NCBI RefSeq assembly: GCF_022343555.1
Contig: NZ_JAKQZH010000002.1
Location: 1-64,000 of the forward strand
Direction: 5' to 3'
Source: Marinobacter sp. C7
GTDB taxonomy: Bacteria; Pseudomonadota; Gammaproteobacteria; Pseudomonadales; Oleiphilaceae
Length of the DNA stretch: 64,000 nucleotides
A program made the translations under genes and the position numbers. Below the pieces are notes generated by a model. It did not search any database, had not been told where the DNA came from, and was given only the letters and a program-made list of their open reading frames with translations. Positions 17,003 through 25,701 of the stretch are shown here, one piece after another (position 1 is the first letter of the stretch; every line of letters begins with the position of its first letter).

Positions 17003-18309
17003 GTATTGAAGTCCTGACCCTGCTGTTCTTCGGCACCCTGCTGTTTTTACTGCTGCTGGGCCTGCCGCTGGCGTTTGTGCTGGGCGGCGTGTCCGTGGTG
17101 TTCCTCTATTTCACCTGGGGCTTCGACTCCTTCTACATGGTGGCCTCGCAGATCTGGGGCACCATGGGCAGCTTCACCCTGGTGGCCATTCCGCTGTTTG
17201 TGTTCATGGCCATGATTCTGGAGCGCACCGGCGTCGCCAGGGATCTGTACCGGATGATGCACCTGTGGTGCGGTGGCCTCAGAGGCGGTCTCGCCCTGGG
17301 TACCCTGGGGATCTGCGCCGTGTTTGCCGCCATGGTGGGCATCAGCGGTGCTGCCGTGGTCGCCATGGGCACCATTGCCCTGCCGTCCATGCTCGAACGG
17401 GGATACGACAAGAACATGGCCCTGGGTGTCATCAACACCGGCGGCGGCTGGGGCATCCTGATACCGCCCAGCATTCTGATGATCCTGTACGCGTTGATCA
17501 CCGGGGTTTCAGTGGGCCAGATGTTCGCTGCCGGCATCATGCCCGGCATCCTGCTGATGGTGCTGACCGCCATTTACATCCTGGTGCGTTGCCACCTGCA
17601 GCCGGAACTGGCCCCCGCCCTGCCGAAAGAAGAGCGGGGCACGTGGCCGGAGAAGCTGCGCGCCCTGAGAGCGGTGCTGTTGCCGATCGGCGTGGTGGTC
17701 ATGGTGCTGGGCTCCATCATCGGCGGTATTACCACCCCGACCGAAGCCGCTGCCATGGGCGTTCTCGGTGCACTGATCTCGGCCGCCGTATACAAGCAGT
17801 TCAAGTGGAGCATCCTGCAGGAAGCGGCAATCCGTACCTTCAAGCTCACCGGCATGATCATGTGGATCCTGTTTGCCGCCCACGCCTTCAGCGCTGCCTA
17901 CCAGAGCATGGGCGCCCAGGAGTTGATCGAGGGCCTGATGAACATGGTTCCCGGTGGGCCGTGGGGCATCATCATTGCGATGATGGTCATCGTATTCCTG
18001 CTGGCCATGGTGCTGGACCCGGTGGGCATCATGCTGATCACCCTGCCCGTGTTCATGCCGATCGTGGAATCCCTGGGCTTCGATCCGATCTGGTTCGGCA
18101 TCCTGTTCGTGATCAACATGGAAATCGGCTACATGACGCCGCCGTTCGGCTTCAACCTGTTCTACCTGAAAGGCATCGTGCCTCCCTCGATCACCATGAA
18201 GGACATCTACAGGTCAATCATTCCGTTCGTGATTGTGGAAATCATCGGCATCATCCTGATCATGATCTTCCCGGAGATTGCCACCTGGCTGCCGGACCTG
18301 TTCTTCTGA
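16999..18309 (+). CDS. dctM: TRAP transporter large permease DctM
   Basis: 436 residues, about 12 membrane segments. Landmarks are GVARDLYRMMHLWCGGLRGG, NTGGGWGILIPPSILMILY and ITTPTEAAAMGVLGAL. It starts at GTG in a 4-nt overlap with dctQ. It is the sodium-driven transport subunit. A bidirectional terminator and a 30-bp palindrome follow. Confidence 0.93.
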   Translation: MSIEVLTLLFFGTLLFLLLLGLPLAFVLGGVSVVFLYFTWGFDSFYMVASQIWGTMGSFTLVAIPLFVFMAMILERTGVARDLYRMMHLWCGGLRGGLALGTLGICAVFAAMVGISGAAVVAMGTIALPSMLERGYDKNMALGVINTGGGWGILIPPSILMILYALITGVSVGQMFAAGIMPGILLMVLTAIYILVRCHLQPELAPALPKEERGTWPEKLRALRAVLLPIGVVVMVLGSIIGGITTPTEAAAMGVLGALISAAVYKQFKWSILQEAAIRTFKLTGMIMWILFAAHAFSAAYQSMGAQELIEGLMNMVPGGPWGIIIAMMVIVFLLAMVLDPVGIMLITLPVFMPIVESLGFDPIWFGILFVINMEIGYMTPPFGFNLFYLKGIVPPSITMKDIYRSIIPFVIVEIIGIILIMIFPEIATWLPDLFF

Positions 18310-18331
18310 CCACCCCAAACTGACAGGCAAT

Positions 18332-18371
18332 AAAAAAAGGCCCGGCGGACGTCGTCCATCGGGCCTTTTTT
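18332..18371. terminator. Bidirectional intrinsic terminator after dctM
   Basis: AAAAAAAGGCCCG and CGGGCCTTTTTT pair around a loop that itself contains GGAC/GTCC. A- and T-tracts on both sides make it functional in both directions, between dctM and the convergent symporter gene. Confidence 0.85.
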
Positions 18372-18423
18372 GTTTCCGTTTCCCGCCCGGCCCGAAGCCG
18401 GCAACCGGGACGGGAGTTAAAAC

Positions 18424-18453
18424 GGGGTCAGATGAAAGCTTTCATCTGACCCC
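18424..18453. repeat. 30-bp palindromic repeat, subtype T, copy 4
   Basis: A perfect palindrome whose left half is GGGGTCAGATGAAAG. It is the single copy between dctM and the convergent NSS gene, 23 nt past the NSS stop. Confidence 0.9.
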
Positions 18454-18476
18454 TGCTTTGGCGGCAACCGGGGGGA

Positions 18477-19874
18477 TCACGCCATCAGGTTGTAAATGAA
18501 CACGATCACCACGGCAATCGGAGTCACGAACCGGATCAGGTTGTACCACAGGCCGAAGGCGCTTCCGGTCAGGGCCAGATCGGACTTCAGTGACTCCCGG
18601 GCCACGAACCAGCCGACGAACAGGGCCGTGAGCAGGCCAGACAGCGGCAGCATGATGTTGGCGGTGACGTAGTCCAGCAGATCGAAGATGGTCTTGCCCT
18701 CAAAACGGTCGAACATGGCCAGCGGAGTGACATCGGACCAGACGTTGAGGGACAGGATCGAAGCGATGCCCAGCGCCCAGCACAGCACGCCCACCAGAAT
18801 CGCGCTGCCGGTACGGGCAAGGCTGGTCTTCTCCTCGACCCACTCGACCACCGGTTCCAGCAGGGAAATCCCGGAGGTCCAGGCGGCGAAGAGCAGCAGC
18901 ACGAAGAACAGGGCACCGAACAGACTGCCAAAGGGCATGTTGCCGAACGCCAGCGGCAGCGTCTGGAAGATCAGCCCGGGGCCGGCACCCGCTTCCAGGT
19001 TGTTGGCAAACACCACCGGGAAAATGGCCAGACCCGCCAGCAGGGCAACCCCGGTATCCATGACGGCAACACTGATCGCAGTACGGCCAATGGAAACATC
19101 CCGGCCCAGGTAGGACCCGTATGCCATCATGATTGCCATACCCAGGCTCAGGGTGAAGAAGGCGTGTCCCAGGGCAACCAGCACACCGCTGACGGTAAGC
19201 GCGCCAAAGTTGGGGCTGAACAGGAAGCTGACCGCCTCACCGAAGTGGCCGGTGGTGGTGGCGTAGCCGACCGCTACCAGGAGCAGGATGAACAGGGCCG
19301 GCATCAGAATGGTCGCAGCGCGCTCCAGGCCACCCTTGAGGCCGCGCGAAACCACCAGTACCACCAGCGCCATGAACACAGTGTGCCAGATCAGCAGCTG
19401 CACCGGGCTGCCGAGCAAGCCGCCGAACAGGTCACCGATGGATTCAGCGGTACCACCGGTGAAATCACCGGCAGCGGCGTGACCGATGTAAGAGGCCGCC
19501 CAACCACCAATCACGGAATAGAACGAGAGGATAATAAAGGCAGCCAGCATGCCCACAATCGCCGAGATCCGCCAGAGCGGAGAGGCCAGGTTGCGCTCCG
19601 CCACCAGGCGGAAGCTGGTGATCGGGTTGTGGCGGCCGTTCCGGCCGATAAATACCTCGGCCATCATGATGGGAATACCAATGATGGCGATACACAGCAG
19701 GTACACCATGACAAAGGCACCACCACCGTTCTCGCCGGTGACGTAGGGGAACTTCCAGACGTTGCCCAGACCGACGGCAGAACCGGTAGCCGCCAGAATG
19801 AACGCCAGCCGGGACGACCAGAGGCCACGGGCGGTGTAATCGCCGTTACCCGACACGGAGTTGGATTGAGACAT
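18477..19874 (-). CDS. Sodium-dependent transporter, NSS/SNF family
   Basis: 465 residues, about 11-12 membrane segments. The sodium- and substrate-binding helix 1 motif GSAVGLGNVWKFPYVTGENG is near residues 31-50. PIMMAEVFIGRNGRHNP after helix 2 and SGISLLEPVVEWVEEKT further on support the family. Relatives such as LeuT, TnaT and MhsT carry amino acids, but the substrate here is unresolved. The gene is isolated: a convergent neighbour at its 3' end and a 119-nt gap before the EamA gene at its 5' end. Confidence 0.88.
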   Translation of the reverse strand: MSQSNSVSGNGDYTARGLWSSRLAFILAATGSAVGLGNVWKFPYVTGENGGGAFVMVYLLCIAIIGIPIMMAEVFIGRNGRHNPITSFRLVAERNLASPLWRISAIVGMLAAFIILSFYSVIGGWAASYIGHAAAGDFTGGTAESIGDLFGGLLGSPVQLLIWHTVFMALVVLVVSRGLKGGLERAATILMPALFILLLVAVGYATTTGHFGEAVSFLFSPNFGALTVSGVLVALGHAFFTLSLGMAIMMAYGSYLGRDVSIGRTAISVAVMDTGVALLAGLAIFPVVFANNLEAGAGPGLIFQTLPLAFGNMPFGSLFGALFFVLLLFAAWTSGISLLEPVVEWVEEKTSLARTGSAILVGVLCWALGIASILSLNVWSDVTPLAMFDRFEGKTIFDLLDYVTANIMLPLSGLLTALFVGWFVARESLKSDLALTGSAFGLWYNLIRFVTPIAVVIVFIYNLMA

Positions 19875-19920
19875 GTTGATTTCCTGTGCTTTCGGCTAAG
19901 GAATTGAAAGTATATCGAGC

Positions 19921-19939
19921 GCCCGGGACAGGCCCGGGC
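19921..19939. other. GC-rich hairpin between EamA and NSS genes
   Basis: GCCCGGG-ACAGG-CCCGGGC forms a 7-bp stem 54 nt past the EamA stop and upstream of the NSS start. It lacks a U-tract, so it may be a factor-assisted transcript end or a leader structure. Confidence 0.35.
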
Positions 19940-19993
19940 CATTGGGGCGGGATTCTGCCAGCACTGGCGTGCCGATGCCAGTACCGGCCAGTA

Positions 19994-20866
19994 TCAGGCA
20001 GCGCTGGCCAGACGGGCCCGGGGATGGAAGCGGGCATTCACCCACAGGGAAAACACGATGACCGCACCACCAATGGCGAGGCGCAGCAGATCGGCATCAC
20101 GGTTCCAGATCAGGAGGTTAACCAGAAGGCCGGCCGGCACCAAAGCATTGTTCATGATTGCCAGGGTGCCCGCATCCACCTTGCACGCGCCACGATTCCA
20201 CAGGAACAGTCCCAGACCGGAAGCCGCAAAGCCGAGCCAGGCCAGCACGCCCCACTGCAGTTCGGTGGAGGGCAGCCGCTCCGGATTACCAAAGATCATG
20301 AATGATGGCAGCGCGATAATCAGCGCTCCGAAAAAGAAGTAGCCGAAGGTCCGGAAAGAGCCGAGATCCAGCGGATACCGCTGCATGATATGTTTGTAAC
20401 CCACCTGGCCGGCGGCAAACGTAAAGTTGGCTATCTGCAGTAACAGGAAGCCGGTAATAAAATCCTGGCTAAGGCCGTCATAGCGGATGATGCCCGCCCC
20501 GAGGGTGGCGATAGCGGCAGCCAGCAGGGCCACCGGTGAGAAACGGCGGAACAGCGCGTCGTCGATCAGCGTCACATACAGGGGGGTGAATATGGTAAAC
20601 AGCAGGACTTCCGGAACGGTCAGGTAACTGAACGAGCGGTAAAGACACAGATAGGTCACCCCGAACTGCAGCATACCGGTGACCAGAATGCCCAGCTTGA
20701 GTCCGGAAGGCACACCGCGCCAGCGGGTAAACGGCAAAAAGATCAGCGACGCGATCAGCACCCGGGTCAGCACGGCAAAATCACTGTCCACCTGCCCGGC
20801 GAGGAATTCTCCGATCAGGCTGAAGGAAAACGCCCAGAGAACCGTAACAAAAATCAGCAAACCCAT
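19994..20866 (-). CDS. EamA/DMT-superfamily transporter
   Basis: 290 residues with ten membrane helices in two five-helix EamA repeats, the usual length. The start at 20866 is chosen for its GGGAGAG ribosome site and because it begins directly with the first helix, MGLLIFVTVLWAFSFSLIG. The second half begins around FAAGQVGYKHIM. These proteins export metabolites or amino acids; substrate unknown. It diverges from the MATE gene. Confidence 0.82.
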   Translation of the reverse strand: MGLLIFVTVLWAFSFSLIGEFLAGQVDSDFAVLTRVLIASLIFLPFTRWRGVPSGLKLGILVTGMLQFGVTYLCLYRSFSYLTVPEVLLFTIFTPLYVTLIDDALFRRFSPVALLAAAIATLGAGIIRYDGLSQDFITGFLLLQIANFTFAAGQVGYKHIMQRYPLDLGSFRTFGYFFFGALIIALPSFMIFGNPERLPSTELQWGVLAWLGFAASGLGLFLWNRGACKVDAGTLAIMNNALVPAGLLVNLLIWNRDADLLRLAIGGAVIVFSLWVNARFHPRARLASAA

Positions 20867-20941
20867 GTTGATAATCTCTCCCATTAACCGAGGCGCGTAC
20901 TGTAACCGCTTTTCCGGTAGGATGCAGGCCTGTTTCACACC

Positions 20942-22360
20942 ATGGATACCAAAGGGCCGATCGCCGCGATGGACGAAACCCACCAGCCATTACCCGAAGC
21001 CCGGCGGCCTCTGCTAAGCAGGGTCCTCACCGAATGGCGGACTCTGGCCCTTCTTGGCGGCCCTATCCTTGTCGCCCAGGTTGCCCAGATGGCCAACGGC
21101 GTAATCGATACGGTCATGGCCGGCCACGCCAGTGCCGAGGACCTGGCCGCCGTGGGTATCGGCAGCAGCCTGTGGATGCCGCTGTTCCTGTTTTTCATGG
21201 GCGCGCTGGGCGCCCTGCAACCGATCATTTCCGGTTACAACGGTGCGGGCACCCGCGAAAAGATCATGCCGGCCACCTGGCAGGGGCTGTATCTGGCGGG
21301 GGCGGGTTCGGCGATCATGATCCTGCTGCTGCTCAACGTTCACCCCGTACTCACGTTGCTGGAACTGGAATCGAATACCAGCCGGATAACCCAGGGATAC
21401 CTCGATGCCTTTGCGTGGGGCGTGCCGGCGCTGCTACTGATGACCGCCCTGCGCGGGCTGACGGACGGCCTCGGCCATACCCGGGTAATCATGGCGTTCT
21501 CTGTTCTCAGCACCCTGATCAACCTGCCCCTGAACTACATCTTCATCTACGGAAAGCTCGGCATTCCGGCAATGGGGGGTATCGGCTGTGGCTGGGCCAC
21601 GTCGCTGTCCAACGGAGTTGCTGCGGTTGCGATGCTGGTTTACCTGAACCGGAGCCGGGTCTACCGGAGCTTCCATCTGGTGACGGACTGGACCACACCC
21701 GACAGACAAGGGCTGGCGTACATCCTGCGCATCGGCGTCCCGATCGGATTCACCATCTTCGTGGAGGCCAGCATGTTCTCGGTCATCGCCCTGTTCCTGG
21801 CCCCGCTGGGACCGGTCGTGGTCGCCGGCCACCAGATTGCCCTGAACGTCGTGTCTTTACTGTTCATGGTGCCATTGAGTCTCGGCATGGCGCTGACCCT
21901 GCGGGTCAGCTTCCTGGTCGGAGCCGGGGCGCCAGACAGCGCCCGGCTGATCTCCCGCAGCGCATTGGTGCTGGCAGGAGCCATTGCCCTGGTCTTCGCC
22001 ACCCTGCTCTACACCTTCTCCCCGGAAATCGCCGCTCTGTACTCGGGTGAGGCAGACGTCCGTGCGGTGACCGTGGCCCTGCTGGGCTTTGCGGCCCTGT
22101 TCCAGGTGGCCGACGTTGTCCAGGTCACCTGCATCAGTGCACTCAGAGGCTACAAGGATACCCGCATCCCGATGTTCATCATGCTGTTCTCATTCTGGGG
22201 AATCGGCCTGCCACTCGGTTACTTGCTGACCTTCACGGACTGGCTGGTGACCGCCATGGGCGCGGCGGGTTTCTGGGTAGGGCTTACTTGCGGGCTGACC
22301 TCCGCCAGCGTGCTGCTTGGCTGGCGTCTGTTTCGTTATCGTCCGGATCAGGCCAGCTGA
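20942..22360 (+). CDS. MATE-family multidrug/sodium antiporter (NorM-like)
   Basis: 472 residues, 12 membrane helices in two bundles. GGPILVAQVAQMANGVIDTV and AGHASAEDLAAVGIG near residues 39-73 are MATE landmarks, with LPLNYIFIYG and GCGWATSLSN in the first bundle. NorM-type pumps export cationic drugs using sodium or proton gradients. The start could also be Met10; neither has a strong ribosome site. The 3' end overlaps the convergent GGDEF gene by 13 nt. Confidence 0.88.
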   Translation: MDTKGPIAAMDETHQPLPEARRPLLSRVLTEWRTLALLGGPILVAQVAQMANGVIDTVMAGHASAEDLAAVGIGSSLWMPLFLFFMGALGALQPIISGYNGAGTREKIMPATWQGLYLAGAGSAIMILLLLNVHPVLTLLELESNTSRITQGYLDAFAWGVPALLLMTALRGLTDGLGHTRVIMAFSVLSTLINLPLNYIFIYGKLGIPAMGGIGCGWATSLSNGVAAVAMLVYLNRSRVYRSFHLVTDWTTPDRQGLAYILRIGVPIGFTIFVEASMFSVIALFLAPLGPVVVAGHQIALNVVSLLFMVPLSLGMALTLRVSFLVGAGAPDSARLISRSALVLAGAIALVFATLLYTFSPEIAALYSGEADVRAVTVALLGFAALFQVADVVQVTCISALRGYKDTRIPMFIMLFSFWGIGLPLGYLLTFTDWLVTAMGAAGFWVGLTCGLTSASVLLGWRLFRYRPDQAS

Positions 22361-23352
22361 GGTACCACCCGAATCCGGGGTTCCGCAAACACCGCCCGGT
22401 CGCGACCCGACTCCTTGGCCTGATACAGGGCGTCGTCGGCGCGGGCAAGCCAGGAACCCACGGTCTCTCCCCAATCCAGTTCGGCAATACCAAATGAGGC
22501 GGTGATTGATCCGCCCGGGTGTTTCACATGATTGCGCAGCAATTGCTGCAAGTTGGCGATGACCGTCTTGAGCCCGGGGCCATCACTCCCCGGAAGCAGC
22601 AGCACGAACTCCTCGCCGCCGTAACGGAACAACTGGTCCGATTTCCGGGTGTTCTTGCGGAGCACCTTGACCAGATCAACAAGGACCGCATCCCCGACAT
22701 AGTGGCCGTACTCGTCATTAATCTTCTTGAAATGGTCAATATCGAGCAGAATCAGGGCACAGGAAATTCCGGTCCGGGTCGCATGAGCCTGCGCGATTTC
22801 CAGTTCCTCGTCCATGGCCCTCCGGTTTTTCACACCGGTAAGGGGATCAATGGTGGCCAGATGCTCCAGACGCCTGCGCTGATCTTCGTTGCGGCTGGCA
22901 AAAACAAAGGCACAGGCACTGACCACCAGGACGGTGGATACGAACGAGCCCATCTGTTCCAGGCTGGAGAAGGCATCACCCTGGGCAACCATGAGTCCCA
23001 CCGCCGTGACATTGATGGCTATGGCAATTCGCGGCGGCGTCAGGAAGAAACTCGTTATCAGGCTGGGATAGAGCCAGAACAGTCCCGAATCACCGACCAG
23101 TCCGGCCACGACCACAGCGCCAAAACAAGCGACGACAGCCATGAACAAACCACTGCGCCGGGTATCACCGGTCCACCACGCATAGGCCACGCCGGCAGAG
23201 ACGCCGCACAAGATGAGCAGGTCCACCACGCCCGTCGCCGTGTCGCCCTGATGAAAGCGCAACACGGCGAACGGCGTGATACCCAGAAAGCCGCTCAGTC
23301 CCAGCAGAGTGATGATGGACAGGCGAAAATCGGATCTAAGACGTTGGAACAT
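22348..23352 (-). CDS. Membrane-anchored diguanylate cyclase (GGDEF domain)
   Basis: 334 residues. About five hydrophobic helices in the first 150 residues form an unclassified membrane sensor. A GGDEF domain follows from ATIDPLTGVKNRRAMDEEL. The active-site motif is GGEEF and an RKSD inhibitory site lies exactly five residues before it, so product inhibition by c-di-GMP is expected. The start MFQRLRSDF at 23352 is preferred over an upstream TTG without a ribosome site. It diverges from the signalling operon at 23618 and may supply c-di-GMP to it. Confidence 0.87.
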   Translation of the reverse strand: MFQRLRSDFRLSIITLLGLSGFLGITPFAVLRFHQGDTATGVVDLLILCGVSAGVAYAWWTGDTRRSGLFMAVVACFGAVVVAGLVGDSGLFWLYPSLITSFFLTPPRIAIAINVTAVGLMVAQGDAFSSLEQMGSFVSTVLVVSACAFVFASRNEDQRRRLEHLATIDPLTGVKNRRAMDEELEIAQAHATRTGISCALILLDIDHFKKINDEYGHYVGDAVLVDLVKVLRKNTRKSDQLFRYGGEEFVLLLPGSDGPGLKTVIANLQQLLRNHVKHPGGSITASFGIAELDWGETVGSWLARADDALYQAKESGRDRAVFAEPRIRVVPQLA

Positions 23353-23617
23353 CGGGACAGGTTTCCGACAATGGTCGCGTGGTGGCAACAAGGTTAGACC
23401 AACAACACCCGAAGGTCCTCATGAGTGACTATTCTTTAACAATGTTTCATGGAGCATTCAGGTTAATACGCCGCATTTTCCGCAACAGACCAGAAAAACC
23501 ACACTTTTAACAAGGAATTGATAACGTAACTCCGCATTCCGGAAACCAAAATTTACCAAGCGGCAAAATACAGGCATCTATACTGGGATCAGCTGAAATT
23601 CACCGTTATGGTTGCCT
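23353..23617. promoter_or_regulatory. AT-rich divergent regulatory region before signalling operon
   Basis: 265 bp between the divergent GGDEF and kinase genes, clearly more AT-rich than the surroundings. TATACT at 23579-23584 is a plausible -10 for the plus-strand operon, but no good -35 lies 16-18 nt upstream, so an activator or alternative sigma factor may be needed. Confidence 0.4.
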
Positions 23618-24466
23618 ATGTCCAACGCCTCCGCCCCCCAGTCAGAACAGGAACTGCTCAACGCGCGCCTGGAGCAGGCCAACCAGCAGTTGCTGCAGTC
23701 CGAAAAACTGGCGGCAATCGGTCAGCTCGCCGCTGGCGTCGCCCATGAGATCAATAACCCGGTGGGTTATGTGTACTCCAACCTGCAAACCCTCGACAAC
23801 TATCTCAACGATCTGTTCCGGCTGACCGAAGCGGTGGATAACGCCCGCTGCATCGAAGACCTGCGCCAGATCAAACAGAACATCGACTACGATTTCCTGA
23901 AGGACGACTTGCGTGACCTGCTGGCCGAATCCCGGGAGGGCATCGAGCGGGTCAAAACCATCATCGCCGCCATGAAGGATTTCTCCCACATCGAGGAGGA
24001 GGAGTTCAAACCGGCGGACCTTCATCGAGGTATCGAGACTACCCTGAACGTGGTCAACAACGAACTCAAGTACAAGGCCGAGGTGGTGCGGGAGTTCGGA
24101 GATCTTCCGGAGGTGGAGTGCATCATCTCCCAGATCAACCAGGTGATCATGAACCTGCTGGTCAATGCAGCCCATGCCATTGAAACCTTTGGCCGGATCA
24201 CCATCCGTACCCGCCAGAAAGGCAGCACTGTCGTGGTCGAGGTGCAGGACACCGGCCGGGGCATCTCGCCGGAACACCGGCACCGGATCTTCGAGCCGTT
24301 TTTCACCACCAAACCGGTTGGCAAGGGCACGGGCCTGGGGCTATCCCTGTCTTTCAATATCATCGAAAAGCACCAGGGCACGCTCGACGTGGAAAGCGCT
24401 CCCGGTGAGGGAACGTGTTTTCGTATCACCCTGCCGATCGTGCACCCTGACACCGATAACGAATAA
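23618..24466 (+). CDS. Soluble sensor histidine kinase (HK1 of signalling operon)
   Basis: 282 residues, no membrane segment. A short coiled-coil N-terminus leads to the phosphoacceptor motif GVAHEINNPVGYVYSNL (near residues 43-59). The N-box is QVIMNLLVNAAHAIE, G1 is VQDTGRGI and G2 is GKGTGLGLSLSFNIIEKHQG. Start set at the ATG at 23618. No input domain is present, so it may receive signals by partner binding. It resembles HK2 (25694-26830) in the H-box and dimerisation region, suggesting duplication. First gene of an eight-gene run. Confidence 0.88.
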   Translation: MSNASAPQSEQELLNARLEQANQQLLQSEKLAAIGQLAAGVAHEINNPVGYVYSNLQTLDNYLNDLFRLTEAVDNARCIEDLRQIKQNIDYDFLKDDLRDLLAESREGIERVKTIIAAMKDFSHIEEEEFKPADLHRGIETTLNVVNNELKYKAEVVREFGDLPEVECIISQINQVIMNLLVNAAHAIETFGRITIRTRQKGSTVVVEVQDTGRGISPEHRHRIFEPFFTTKPVGKGTGLGLSLSFNIIEKHQGTLDVESAPGEGTCFRITLPIVHPDTDNE

Positions 24467-24490
24467 CCCCCGGCGACACGGAGATAAACC

Positions 24491-25018
24491 ATGATCAAGA
24501 TCCAGCTGGTGGACGATGAACGCAACATCCTCAGCGCCCTGCGCCGGTTGCTCAAGCCCGAGGGCTGGGAAGTCCACACCTACGACAACGTCGAGGAAGC
24601 CCTGGGCAGCCTCAAGGATCACGAATACGCGGTCATCATTTCAGACTTCCGCATGCCAACGGCCGATGGCGTGACCTACCTTCAGTTCGCCAAGCAGCGA
24701 CAGCCGGATGCCGTTCGGCTGGTGCTTAGCGCCTATGGGGATCGCGAATCCATGATCAAGGCCATCAACCAGGCCGAAGTGCACCGGTATCTGTCCAAAC
24801 CCTGGGAAGATCACGAGGTGATCAGTGCCATCCGATCCGCCATCGATCTTTACCAGCTGAAGAAAGAAAATCAGCGCCTGCGCCGGGAAAACGAACGTCA
24901 GAAAGACATGATCCGGGCACGGGAGGAAGAGTTGTTGCGTCTGGAAACCGAAAATCCCGGCATCACCCGGGTACAAAGGGACACCGACGGATCGGTGTTG
25001 CTCAGTGACGATGACTGA
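24491..25018 (+). CDS. Response regulator with C-terminal coiled coil
   Basis: 175 residues. Receiver domain 1-120: acidic pocket VDDE at 7-10, phosphoacceptor Asp52 in IISDFRMP, Ser in VLSAYG and Lys in YLSKPWED. Residues 120-155 are highly charged and coiled-coil-like (KKENQRLRRENERQKDM). There is no DNA-binding or enzymatic domain. It may act as a dimeric adaptor. It lies 24 nt after HK1 and 14 nt before the GTPase. The receiver belongs to the same subtype as those in the GspE fusion and at the C-terminus of the EAL protein. Confidence 0.87.
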   Translation: MIKIQLVDDERNILSALRRLLKPEGWEVHTYDNVEEALGSLKDHEYAVIISDFRMPTADGVTYLQFAKQRQPDAVRLVLSAYGDRESMIKAINQAEVHRYLSKPWEDHEVISAIRSAIDLYQLKKENQRLRRENERQKDMIRAREEELLRLETENPGITRVQRDTDGSVLLSDDD

Positions 25019-25032
25019 ACCGGACCTGCGCG

Positions 25033-25701
25033 ATGCCTGATTTCAGCCCGGAGGACAACAAGCTGGCCCTGAAGGTGGTGTTCTACGGCCCGGCCCTGAG
25101 CGGCAAGACCACCAACCTGATGCAGCTGCATTCCCTGCTCAATCCAGAGCGCAAGGGCGAGCTCATGGTGCTGGAAACCCGGGACGATCGCACCCTGTTC
25201 TTCGACATGCTGCCCATCGGGCTTCGCAGCCGCTCGGGCCTGGATCTGAGGCTTAAACTCTATACCGTGCCGGGACAGGTCCAGCACGACAGCACCCGCA
25301 AGGCGGTACTATCCCGGGCCGATGGCGTGGTGTTTGTGGCTGACTCCCAGATCGCCCAGCAAGACAACAACGCCATTGCCTTTGGCAATCTGGAAGACAA
25401 TCTCGACAAGGTTGGCCTCGACATCGATACCGTCCCCATGGTGGTGCAGTTCAACAAACGGGATCTGCCCAATGTGGTCGAAGAGACCGAACTTCAGGGG
25501 CGATGGGCGGGCACGCCCTGGGCTCCCCTATCGATGGCATCGGCGCTGAAAGGCGAAGGAGTGATTGAAACCTTCCGGGTGCTGCTTGATCGCCTTTACA
25601 CGGTGATCGATTCGGAGTTTGATCTGGCCGGCAGACATGACATCGACCGAACCACCTTCATCCGCCGCCTGAGCGCCAGTCACGGGGGAGACGATGCGTA
25701 A
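25033..25701 (+). CDS. MglA-like small Ras-type GTPase
   Basis: 222 residues. P-loop GPALSGKTT at 19-27, switch I DDRTLFFDMLP at 51-61, the switch II motif TVPGQ at 78-82 (TVPGQ in place of DxxG is the MglA hallmark), VVFVADSQ, and NKRDLP for guanine recognition. Myxococcus MglA controls cell polarity and placement of type IV pilus motors. The length is slightly above MglA, with a C-terminal extension ending RRLSASHGGDDA. No MglB/roadblock partner gene is adjacent. It is placed between two kinases, overlapping HK2 by 8 nt, which is unusual. Confidence 0.85.
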   Translation: MPDFSPEDNKLALKVVFYGPALSGKTTNLMQLHSLLNPERKGELMVLETRDDRTLFFDMLPIGLRSRSGLDLRLKLYTVPGQVQHDSTRKAVLSRADGVVFVADSQIAQQDNNAIAFGNLEDNLDKVGLDIDTVPMVVQFNKRDLPNVVEETELQGRWAGTPWAPLSMASALKGEGVIETFRVLLDRLYTVIDSEFDLAGRHDIDRTTFIRRLSASHGGDDA

